A stretch of 64,000 bases of DNA, taken from Malachius bipustulatus (Eukaryota; Arthropoda; Insecta; Coleoptera; Melyridae). The translations under genes were made by a program, and so were the position numbers. The stretch covers positions 61,904,598 through 61,968,597 of the forward strand of contig OU342631.1 in the NCBI GenBank assembly GCA_910589415.1. Direction: 5' to 3'. Of the stretch, positions 44,940 through 54,636 are shown in pieces (positions within the stretch are counted from its first letter, which is position 1; each line of letters starts with the position of its first letter). The notes below the pieces were generated by a model. The model was given only the letters and a program-made list of their open reading frames with translations, was not told the DNA's origin and did no database searches.

Positions 44940-46590
44940 GGGGGCAAGATTACCTTAAAAAAACCTTCTTGCGCATCAATCGCATAAATAGTGTATTTTT
45001 AAGCGATCCAATTTATAAATATTTTCACCGCTTTTTACATTGGCTTTCTGAAAATTTCCCTAGTCAGGTCATATTAGTGTAGTGGTTAACTGTGAAAATT
45101 GCATTTCACTTCGTTTGAAAACGTGCCTTAGAATGGATTTTTAAATTTAACAAAACCAAAATAAATGGTAAAACTGAACAATTTTGCCCCTTTTCCTTTG
45201 CCCGCCACTGGCTGACTTTACCTAAAAAATACTATTTTTTACACTACCTTCAATAGAACTGAAAAAGTGAAAAGGGAGCTTTGAAAACTGAAAATTTGAA
45301 ATTTTAGAGGAATAAACATAATTTAAAAATATTCGAATATCTCCGCCATTTTTCTTATTTGCTTCTTGAAAATTTTCAGAATTAAGGGTTATTAGTATAG
45401 TTATCTATTGGAAAAATTTCAGTTCGATTCGTACAAAAATAGAAAAATAGAATAAACGGCTATGGAAATTTAGCCTTTTTTACCCTTTTCCTACCCATGC
45501 CACTGGCTTAATAATAAAAAAATGCAAATTTTATTGCAATAACTCAAATTTCAATAACTATTCTTCCAATAATGCTAATTTTGCTTAAAAGTTTTTGTTT
45601 CTAACTTGCTTATTTAGAGGTTCAAAATCTATAAATTTTTCCTAAAATTTAAAAGGCAGCCATTTTGGAACGGCTATTCCGATTTTACTCAAGACCGACT
45701 ACTTGCAGTTATATTACTACAAAAAAAATTTCAGCCCCCTAAATTGAAAACTGCGACCAGAAACCGTGCCTCATGACCGGTTTTTTTTGGAAATTTGGAG
45801 GGACACCCTGTAAAAGTAACAAAACTTTAGGAAAATTATTTTTACGAAAATCAAACGTCATCTCTAAGTTTCACAAGAGTAAAAAATTTCGTTCATTAAT
45901 CTTGAAAGGTGAAGCTACAGGAGCGTTTTTAAAATTTTAGAGAAATAAACATCATGTAAAAAAAATTCAAATAACTCCGCCATTTTTGTTATTTACTTCT
46001 TGAAATTTTTAAGGGCTGGAGGCTATTAGTATAGTTGCGTACTGTGAAAATTTCAATTTAATTCCTTCAAAAATGTGCTCATAAATTGTTAGAGAAATTT
46101 AGCGATTTTTACCCTTTTCCTACCCACGCCACTGGCTTATTAATAAAAGTAATGCAAATTTTATAACATTAAATCAAATTTCAATTAATTTTCCTCCAAT
46201 CATGTTGATTTAGTTTCAAAGTTATTTTTCCATCTTACTCATACAGGGGTTCAAAAAAAAGCAATTTTTCCAAAAATTCAAATGGCCGCCATTTTGAAAC
46301 GGCTCGGCCGATTTTGCTCAAGTACAATACCAGACCAGTTCTTATATATATCTTACTCCCACAAAAATTTCAGTCCCCTAGATTGAAAACTGTGACCTGA
46401 AATGAGATGACAAAAACGGGATATGGGGAATTTTGAAAGGACACCCTGTAGAAGTAACGCGACTTTAGGAATTTTTTTCAACGAAAATCTAACGTCGTTC
46501 CAAGGCTTTACAAGGATCCAAAATTTCATTCACTAATCTTGAAAGATAAAGCTACAGGAGCGTTTTTAAAATCGAAATTTCGCGATTTTG
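44940..46590 (+). repeat. Diverged tandem duplications (~635-bp period)
   Basis: Blocks at about 45300-45935 and 45936-46580 align in order: ATTTTAGAG.AATAAACAT, TCCGCCATTTTT.TTATTT, ATTAGTATAGTT, CCTACCCA.GCCACTGGCTTA, GCCGCCATTTTGAAACGGCT and GGACACCCTGTA.AAGTAAC. A third, partial relative precedes at 44940-45240. Divergence is substantial, so the duplication is old. Confidence 0.75.
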
Positions 46591-46596
46591 GAGAAA

Positions 46597-46607
46597 TATA
46601 TAAATAT

Positions 46608-46641
<34 letters not shown>
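46597..46641. repeat. (TA)n microsatellite
   Basis: AT/TA dinucleotide tract with a few AAA interruptions. It borders the AAGTGAGGTCC sub-repeat cluster on its right. Confidence 0.9.
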
Positions 46642-46679
46642 TCCTTTCTATCACTGTGAGCTCCATCCACACAAAAAAT

Positions 46680-46990
46680 ACGGTTGAAGTGAGGTCCGCG
46701 ACAAAGTGAGGTCCAATATACGGACCCCACTTTGTAAACGCCTTCAGATCTTCCACAGTGACTGTTACTGGCCTGTAAAATGCAAATTAGACATAATTGA
46801 CTGGACCTCACTTGATGAATGATACGGTAAAATTTGTATATTTTAGTTCAGAGGAGGACCGTGGGTGGCGTGCCGGTAAGATGTATATTCTGAATACGTG
46901 TATAGTCGTTAAACGGACTACAGTAGAAGTGAGGACCGGAGACTCGGCAACGCAGCTGGTCCTCACTTATCGCTCTGCGTACAACCATCA
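46680..46990. repeat. AAGTGAGGTCC / GGTCCTCACTT sub-repeat cluster
   Basis: At least five copies of the 11-bp word in both orientations: GAAGTGAGGTCCGCG, AAAGTGAGGTCCAATATA, GGACCTCACTTGATGAATGA, GAAGTGAGGACCGG and CTGGTCCTCACTTAT. An exact inverted pair CGGACCCCACTTTGT / ACAAAGTGAGGTCC lies near 46700-46735. A similar cluster is at 54320-54620. Confidence 0.7.
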
Positions 46991-47049
46991 TAACGTATAT
47001 CTCTGGGATTCAATAAATCCATATTTGACCTTGGCGTTCTCGAGTTCGT

Positions 47050-47391
47050 AGGAATCGTTCCTCCGGAGCTTCCCCCGGCGGTCTAGACAACTATAGGTAG
47101 CTTATTCTCTCGCTTTTTGACGAAGAGTAGTACGATGTTTTTTGACGAGCAGTTTCATGACTATAATGATATTGTATTCCTTGAACCATTTTTACTTTTT
47201 AACCATACTATTTTTAAATAATTTTAGTTGTTTTTAAATTACTATTGTTAAATCACAGAAAAAATTATAAAACATAACGTGAACTATGCTCAAATCAAGC
47301 CAAAATGCTTTTTTTCAATTATTAATACTTACTTATAGAATAACTGGAAACAATTGAAAGTACATTATTTTAATAGGTAGGCATACTTATA
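47050..47391. other. Intron sequence, no feature recognised
   Basis: AT-rich with no clear repeat; a GC-richer patch, GGAGCTTCCCCCGGCGG, near 47060-47085. Confidence 0.35.
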
Positions 47392-47517
47392 GTTGGACCA
47401 GAGATATAACGAAAAGACTTCTGTCATTTTATCAATTTTTGGATTATTGAAATATTGTTGAAGTCATAAAATATGACAGTTTAACAATTAGATTTTTTCG
47501 TTATATCTCTTGGTCGA
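47392..47517. repeat. Palindromic MITE-like element (126 bp)
   Basis: Left end GTTGGACCAGAGATATAACG, right end CGTTATATCTCTTGGTCGAC. The arms extend inward with AAAA and ACTTCTGTCATTTTAT / ATAAAATATGACAGT partners. Confidence 0.75.
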
Positions 47518-48489
47518 CAATACCTCTACTATCTACCTATACGCGTTTTCTTTACTTTTTAAATTCTTTAGTATAGGTACAATAATTATTATTATCAAGC
47601 GTTGCAACGTAAAATCATAATACCCAAGTAGAATAAGTAGGTACCTACAATTTTTTATTGGTGGTTTATTAATTTATGTGTACCTACCTACCTATCTACA
47701 TTTAATTATTCGCGTAATAAATTAATATGTTCTCTCTTTCGATGAGTTAGACACGAGATAAAACATTCTTTAAACCGTCCCTAGTAAAATTTTAAATAAA
47801 TATGCACAGATAAACATATCTAAATGTAGTCAATTTCGTATTAATTCCCAACAAAATTACAATGAAATAAAAAATTTTGAAGAAAACTATTCCAAAATGT
47901 AAGTCAACCTTTCATCATTTAGTATGTTTAGGGTACCTACTTACGGCTTAAGGTAACGTAATGAAATGAGTATTAAAAAAAATTGGACTTTTAGGTACGT
48001 ATAAGTGAAACATAATGAACTGGAACTTAAAATACACACGGAACATCCATCTAAATTACTCACTAAAATTAAGTTAAGCCGAATAATTGAACTGTCAAAC
48101 ATATCATTATTAGATCTGTACAATTATTGCCGGGCTTTCATTTCAGTATCTGAATAAGAAATCAATTTGAAAGCTAACAAAAGGTACATGATTGTAAGAT
48201 TTTTGTTGACATTTTAAGTGTATCTGTGTGTAAGTGTAAACGTACCTACCTATTTTTTACTAATAATACTGAAACTTATCTATTGAAAGATGTAAAGGCT
48301 ACTTTAGAAACAAAGGTCCTTTTAGAGGGAATCTTAAGAGGCTTTCTCTGCCTCTTTTTTCATTTGGAACCAAATTTTCTTTAAATAATATTGCCAATTG
48401 AAAGAGATTCTATTGAGAAATTAAGAAAATAGGTAGACTTACATCATAGGTACCTACTATTTATTTGTAATCTTTCAAGTAATATTCAT
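47518..48489. other. Intron sequence, no feature recognised
   Basis: AT-rich with GGTAGGTACCTACC-type words (47640-47700, 48250). No coding segment is seen. Confidence 0.35.
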
Positions 48490-48640
48490 AGTCACGAGTC
48501 ACGATACACTGAAACACGGTATGTCCGGACGCAGGTTGGCTCCACTCCGACAGAACCGTGACGTTACTTGTTACAAAAAAACAGTCCTGCCCATTTAATC
48601 CCGTGTAAATACCATCTGCTTTATCACAGAATACCGCAAC
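48490..48640 (+). repeat. Inverted repeat arm, pairs with 54145-54290
   Basis: ACGATACACTGAAACAC, GCAGGTTGGCTCC, CAGAACCGTGA and CTGCTTTATCACAGAATACC occur in this order here, and as reverse complements in opposite order at 54145-54290. Identity is moderate to high over about 150 bp. Confidence 0.75.
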
Positions 48641-48979
48641 ATAAAATATTAAAATCTGAAAATTTTACATATTTTACATATTAGTGACAAAAAATAAGAT
48701 ACAACTTGGGCTAATCATTTTTATAAAATGTGACTCTAAATCCAAAAACTCCTCTATTATTGTTTTCAATTTTTTTTGCAGCCCCCTCCTATTAATCTTG
48801 CACCCCTTAGAAGGGGTAGTTCCCCTCAGGAATTTTCTAATGTACCTAAACGGGGTCGGTTTATATGTGGATATGTCATTTGATACGTAATTAAATATTA
48901 AATGCTCTATTCAGCAATATTTATATTTTTGTATTACTTTTATGCGAGAGCTTTAGTTGTAAAATTTAAATATCTACTA

Positions 48980-49117
48980 CAAAAGGTTACATTATAACCT
49001 GCATGATAGGTGATAAATGATATTTATCACGGAAATATATTATTTTATAAGGTTAATAATATACGATTCTCGTTCGTATCAGTATGCATGCAGGTAATGT
49101 AGCCTTTGTAATTAAAA
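48980..49117. repeat. Small palindromic element
   Basis: TACAAAAGGTTACATTATAACCTGCATG at the left is mirrored imperfectly by CATGCAGGTAATGTAGCCTTTGTA at the right; the loop has TGATAAATGATATTTATCA. Confidence 0.6.
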
Positions 49118-49353
49118 TTTTCATTTTGCAAAGAAATTATGAAAATTGACCTTCAAAATCCAAGAATTTCATGGTTTCTGTTCAGGTCGCTTTCTTGTTT
49201 GAAAGTTTAAGAGGGATAATCACCCCCGTTGAGGGGGTTGTATGAAAAAAGGTGACGACAATTTAAAACTAAAATCGAGTGTTTTCCGTACTTTCGAAAA
49301 TTTTGGATTTGTCTCGAAAGTTAATTATTTTACAAATACTGAATTTATGCCAG

Positions 49354-49588
49354 ACTCTGGCGCAGCCATCAGTATTCTAAAGGCCCATTAAACTAACGGG
49401 AATATTTCTGATACAACGCTAATATCGACGTCAAATTACTTTTATTAACATTTTTGTAATCCCTTTCATGCCAAGAGTCACTGAATTGCTATATTTTACA
49501 CCTATGGCCAATGGCTACTTTTTCTAGAAACGGCTCCAGAAATTTTCCCGTTAACTTAATGAGCCTTTATAATACTGGCTGTAAGACT
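49354..49588. repeat. Palindromic element (~235 bp)
   Basis: CAGCCATCAGTATTCTAAAG and CTAACGGGAATATTTCTG on the left have inverted partners CCAGAAATTTTCCCGTTAAC and CTTTATAATACTGGCTG on the right. Confidence 0.65.
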
Positions 49589-49599
49589 CACACCACCAC

Positions 49600-50170
49600 A
49601 TATAAGATACCTATACCCATGAATCGATAGTTAATAATAATAATAATATTGATTTTATTGAGATAAATTTTTTTTTTCTGCGACGGGCTATAAGTTTGAC
49701 CTTTTTTCACCGTTGACAGGTAGAAAAATGCCTCATTATATGAGCTGCATCTTATCGGGCGAATAAATGAATTAGCAGGGAAATAAATGACTACTTATTT
49801 CCCCGAAATGGCGGCTTAGGTATAGCTACTATTAACACTCAGATATTATTAAATTTATATCAAATACGTAAAGGAAAGTTACCTTATTATCCAAATGGCA
49901 ATTATTAAGGGAATTTTCATAATAATCGCTATCCATATTATTAAATTCACTCATCGAAAACTAACAAGAATCTTTGCAAAACTGTTTTCAATTTTAATTA
50001 CATTAATATGACGTTTATGTAATTAAATCGTTTCGTTACCCAGGCAACGTCAATTACGACAAAAGACAGTTTGAAAATCCAAGTTTAACATAAATCATTT
50101 TTCCGACATAATTTTCAGTTATCTAACTACGTTTTTCGACATTCTAACACTGATATTTCTTCTCGCAGAA
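49600..50170. other. Intron sequence, no feature recognised
   Basis: AT-rich; a GAATAAATGA / GAAATAAATGA duplication near 49760-49790. No exon found. Confidence 0.35.
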
Positions 50171-50180
50171 AAAAATTGTA

Positions 50181-50300
50181 TATTACACACAAGAAAAAAG
50201 TGCGATGTTAGCTTTCGATGTGTTTGTCCCCTCCGCTAACGCGTCGGGGACGAAATCACATCTCGAGCTAAAATCTATCACTTTTTTCTCTTGTATAATA
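50181..50300. repeat. Palindromic MITE-like element (120 bp)
   Basis: TATTACACACAAGAAAAAAG and GCGATGTTAGCTTTCGATGT are mirrored by ACATCTCGAGCTAAAATCTA and CTTTTTTCTCTTGTATAATA. The loop carries CCCCTCCGCTAACGCGTCGGGG, itself a hairpin. Confidence 0.75.
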
Positions 50301-51426
50301 AATAACTATTCTTTTCATAGTTTTTTTATGAGATTTTTCAAAGATGTGAAAAAAATAGATGCTAAAGAAATTTTGAAATTACACTTTCACGGCCCATTTT
50401 GAAACTTTCATAATAATTGGGAGTTTCGATTTTTATGAAGTAAAACTGCCATAAGAATATAATTCAAAAGAAAAAAATTACAAAAAAAAATATTAGGAAA
50501 AAATATTAAAACGTAAAATAGATTTGGAATTTTTTAAAAAACTTTTAGACAAACCTTTGAAAGGTTTTATTATATATGGTTTATACAGGAACAGAGAAGA
50601 TTTGTAACAGCTGTTGTTTATTCAAAAAATGTCCATCATTATTAACAAGTTATTAGACCTCATGCACTTTCCTACCCCTGAAGAAGAACTAAAATAAAGT
50701 TTGAAAGCTTGTGTTTTGAGAAAAAATAGTAATTTCATTATCGACTGCTGTTCCAAATAATTAATCTACATATTTAATTAATCAGTCAACAATTTGATCA
50801 ATTTATTATAAGTTAATCTAGAACAGACATTAATCTAGGAAACGAGATCACTCGTTTCCTTAGAAACGAAAACGAAATTCAACATGAGAAAACCTTATTC
50901 GAATAAATATGATTTTAGTAGAAGCCAGGATGAGGCAGACAAGGAACTGAAGGAAGATTTAATTTTTAATTGAAAAATATAATATTGTTACCTATCAAAT
51001 GACATACCACACTACCCCCTTAATGTTTCAAAATTCCAGAGGGGTATATAACTGCCCCTGTAAAAAATTATAATCTGAAAACAAAAATCGACGGGTTTGG
51101 ATTAGCCTTAAATGTCGTCCATTTTACTTTTATTGAATTTAGGCGAGCTTTAAAACCACATTTTATAGAAATGATCAGTCCAGGTGTCCAGGTTGTTTCT
51201 TATTTTCTGTGACCAAAATTGGGCAATATTATCTGGAAATGTATAATTATTGCAGTTAAATATCGTAGCAACCTAAACCCAAACTTGTAAAATTTTCAGA
51301 ATTTCATCTTTTATGTTGATGGTATTTTCAGAGATGGGTAAAATGGTTTTCAAAATGTTTTTAAAATAGAAAGAACAAAATGCTTTCTGATAAACTATTT
51401 AAAATGGAAAATACAAAATACTTTCA

Positions 51427-51910
51427 GATTTTCCAATTTTACGATACAAAAAAGAAAATTGGTATTTGAAATTGAAATATAAAATGGAAAATGGTCCTGT
51501 CCTTTGTTAGTGGATTTTCTTATCTGATTATTTATCATTTTAATTTTTTAGTAAAATATTAAACTTAAATTTACTGTTTATTATTTGTGTATTTATAATA
51601 AACTGTTTTGCTATACCTATGCTTGCTTTTATTCATCTGTTTATTGTACCTACGAATCCACTAACGAAGGACAGGACCATTTTCCAATTTTACGATACAA
51701 AAAAGAAAATTGGTACTTGAAATTGAAATATAAACTGGAAAATGGTCCTGTCCTTCGTTAGTGGATTCGTAGGTACAATAAACAAATGAATAAAAGCAAG
51801 CATAGGTATAGCAAAACAGTTTATTATAAATACACAGATATAAGAAACAGTAAATTTAAGTTTAATATTTTACTAAAAAATTAAAATGATAAATAATCAG
51901 ATAAGAAATC
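51427..51910. repeat. Palindrome with ~170-bp arms and a duplicated 70-bp block
   Basis: Left arm about 51519-51685 (CTTATCTGATTATTTATCAT ... AACGAAGGACAGGACCATTT) and right arm about 51735-51906 are nearly perfect reverse complements. The block CCAATTTTACGATACAAAAA...ATGGTCCTGTCCTT occurs at 51427-51512 and again as the loop at 51682-51757, in the same orientation. Confidence 0.85.
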
Positions 51911-52439
51911 AAAGTGTTATCTTTTACAAAAAAAGTTAATAAATTAGAAATACTTATAGTAAATGAAGTTTAATAGGTATCTTACTAAAAGAATTTACAA
52001 ATAAATACAAAACATAACAAATTAAAAGTGGATGTAATAATCTTCTACCAAACAATAATTATTGATTATTTTTAAGCAACATAGTAAGAAAAATAAAAAC
52101 TGAAAATGATTGTACCTAATTTCAATAATAAAATAAAACCCGAAAAATTTTGTTTTATTTATCTTGATGGAGACGATTTTTTCTACAAACTCAACCCGAG
52201 TTAAGGAAGTTATCTCTCAATTTTTTTTATAGATTATTTTTCTATTATATCCAAGTAAATGTAGTAGAAATAATTTAAATTTAATTTAATAAATTTTCAT
52301 TGTACAGCGTAGATGCTACAGAGTAGAATGCTATGCTCCCGCCAATTCCGCCATATTTATTTCCAATTAATTTCTAGTAACAGTTTGTTGAAACATTAGA
52401 CAGTAGGAAATTGGCTATTGAGAATATGACAAGTATAAA

Positions 52440-52700
52440 AAAAATATTAGCGACACTACCAGCTGGTATTCATTCACTCCTGATTTCATCGATCGGTAGT
52501 GCCAGACACTTCACGCCGCTGCCCCACCGACTAGGGCCCAAGCCAAGACCAGTCGAACCACCCGTCTCGTAGTGTAGTAGTAAGTTACCGTAGTGGTATC
52601 CGTAGTTATGAAGTATTCCATGTTCCATGAGATTTCTAAAGCAGTCTGACGCATCGGGGTTTTCTAGTTTTTACCCCGCGGCCTGCATTTGTCTCCTCCG
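52440..52700. other. GC-richer island, possible exon or promoter, unassigned
   Basis: Local rise in GC (GCCGCTGCCCCACCGACTAG, AAGCCAAGACCAGTCGAACC) in otherwise very AT-rich DNA. The short frames here do not resemble a family I know. It could be a 5' untranslated exon, a promoter or an old repeat. Confidence 0.25.
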
Positions 52701-52950
52701 TTATTGGAAATTGTCCATAGTATTGGCAATTATGCATTGTATCGCCATGTACGGACTTTCCCTTATTATTGTTATTTACATAAGTGCACATTTTCGATTT
52801 ATCACTGTAATAATCACTTATTAGACGAAATACAACTAGTTAACTCTGTTATTTATTTTATTAATGACAAGTCCCGCTCGTGCATGGTTACACAAGTCAA
52901 ATTTCAGTAAAGATATAAGACCATTATGTTATCCAGAAATAAATATTATT

Positions 52951-53206
52951 TACAGGGTGTTCGGTAACGGGCCAGTCCAGACCAAACGTCATGTATAAAA
53001 TCGTATTTGAAACATAAAAAAGAAAAACGTTTTTCAGATCGGGATGATTTATTTTAAATTTCAGAGCTGCCTTAGTTTTACATTTTTTGGAAATATTTCC
53101 CAACGAAGCCCGATATCTGAAAAAAACGTTATTCTTTTCTTATGTTTAAAACACGATTTTATACATGATGTTTAATTTTGGCTGGCCCATTACCGAACAC
53201 CCTGTA
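52951..53206. repeat. Palindromic MITE (256 bp), TACAGGGTGTTCGGTAA termini
   Basis: Left end TACAGGGTGTTCGGTAACGG, right end the inverted TTACCGAACACCCTGTA. The arms continue inward (CATGTATAAAATCGT / ACGATTTTATACATG, AAAACGTTTTTCAGATC / GATATCTGAAAAAAACGTT). No coding capacity. Confidence 0.85.
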
Positions 53207-53291
53207 TATACGGTGTTCCCTAATTAAATGTTAATATTTAAGGGGGTATTTTTTTTGGTAAGTTAAAAAAAAAAACTTCATGAGAACGTGT

Positions 53292-53915
53292 GTCTTAAAA
53301 GTCTTAACTTTTGAGATACAGAGTGGTAAAGTTTATGAAAAATAATTAATTTTTTTATATCTATATACCTACCGCTCTAGATATTTCAATGAAATTTCGT
53401 ATACATGCAGGTAGGTATTATGCATCAAGAGGCATTTTTTCATGTCCTCCATTTCATTTTATTTCCAGCAGTGACGTTCGTGCAGAATTTTACCTGCATA
53501 ATTTGGCAGACATTGATAAACATTGATGGTACATACGCCATACGCCACTGATTTTTTTTTATAGATTCATTTTTGAAATGCCCATTCCTTTCTAAGCAAA
53601 TTTGATTACTTGATTTTTTCAGATCGATGCACGCTTTCCGCCTAAAAAAATAAAATCTATTTCACTCCATGGTCGCAAGATTATCGTTAAAAATGCTTTG
53701 ATGAAAAAAATAAATAAAAAAAAAACGATCGTCACCAGTAGAAATAAAATGAAATGTGGTACACGAAAAAATGCCTCTTGAAGCGTAATACCGGTATACG
53801 AAATTTGAATAATATATCTAGAAAGCGGTATTACAGATATTATGTAAAAAATTATTTATTTTTCATAAACTTCCCCACCTTGTATCTCAAAAGTTAAGAC
53901 TTCTGGTTTGGAGTT
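53292..53915. repeat. Fold-back element (arms ~180 bp)
   Basis: GTCTTAACTTTTGAGATACA, AAGTTTATGAAAAATAATTA and CAAGAGGCATTTTTTC on the left pair with inverted words at 53765-53905 (GAAAAAATGCCTCTTG, AATTATTTATTTTTCATAAA, TGTATCTCAAAAGTTAAGAC). The loop is about 260 bp. Confidence 0.75.
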
Positions 53916-54144
53916 TCAATTGAAACATCACGCACTGACGTTTGATAAATGGGAAAAGCATTTCACAAATTAGGAAAAACAAAAGACGAATATCAAAAGA
54001 AAAAGACTGTAAGATTTGACTCTCTTGTGCACTATCGCTGATGATTATGTTTGTGTTATTTTCATTTTAAATAGATTTATTTCAAATAGATTGATTCTAT
54101 CTTAAGTAGGTATTTAAAATAGATTTATTCAAAATAGTAACCCA

Positions 54145-54290
54145 CCTCTGGGTATTTTGTGATAAAGCAGACGTTATTTACATTAGATTCGTAGATGATT
54201 TTTTAGAACAATAAGTGACATCACGGTTCTGCCGATGCGGAGCCAACCTGCTGCGGCAGGTCATATTGTGTTTCAGTGTATCATCATACT
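54145..54290 (-). repeat. Inverted repeat arm, pairs with 48490-48640
   Basis: Reverse-complement relative of 48490-48640 (GTGATAAAGCAGACG, TCACGGTTCTG, GGAGCCAACCTGC, GTGTTTCAGTGTATC). Confidence 0.75.
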
Positions 54291-54319
54291 AAAGCGCTAT
54301 GCTTGGCATCTGGCAACAG

Positions 54320-54620
54320 TGCTGGGTCTCACTTTCTACGAATCATGTAATATACGGACCTCATTAAATGCGGAGAGCATAAATAAATATACCGACCTCA
54401 CTTTGATATTCACGCAAACTGTCCTCACTATGTTCCTATATACATGAAAATTATAACTTGGCTCTGTTCTGTTTTCCCTTCGTATACTCTCCAGCCATCT
54501 ATCGCCCATCTCAAGATTTAACAATCAGAACATTTACTATGCCTGTAGAATGCTTTCTTCTGGTGGTCCTCACTTGATGGGTAGAACAGTTGGTCCTCGC
54601 TTTGATAGTTGGCCAAGTAT
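54320..54620. repeat. GGTCCTCACTT sub-repeat cluster, second locus
   Basis: GGGTCTCACTTTCTACG, GGACCTCATTAAATG, CGACCTCACTTTGATATTC, TGTCCTCACTATG, TGGTCCTCACTTGATGG and TTGGTCCTCGCTTTGATAG lie in one orientation, followed by a TATATAAATATAT tract. Same word as at 46680-46990. Confidence 0.65.
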
Positions 54621-54636
54621 ATATAAATATATCTAT

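Noticed and set aside
52627..52910. Overlapping ORFs in the GC-richer island as a host exon
   Set aside because: Two overlapping frames with no homology that I recognise and no convincing splice pair; kept only as an unassigned island.
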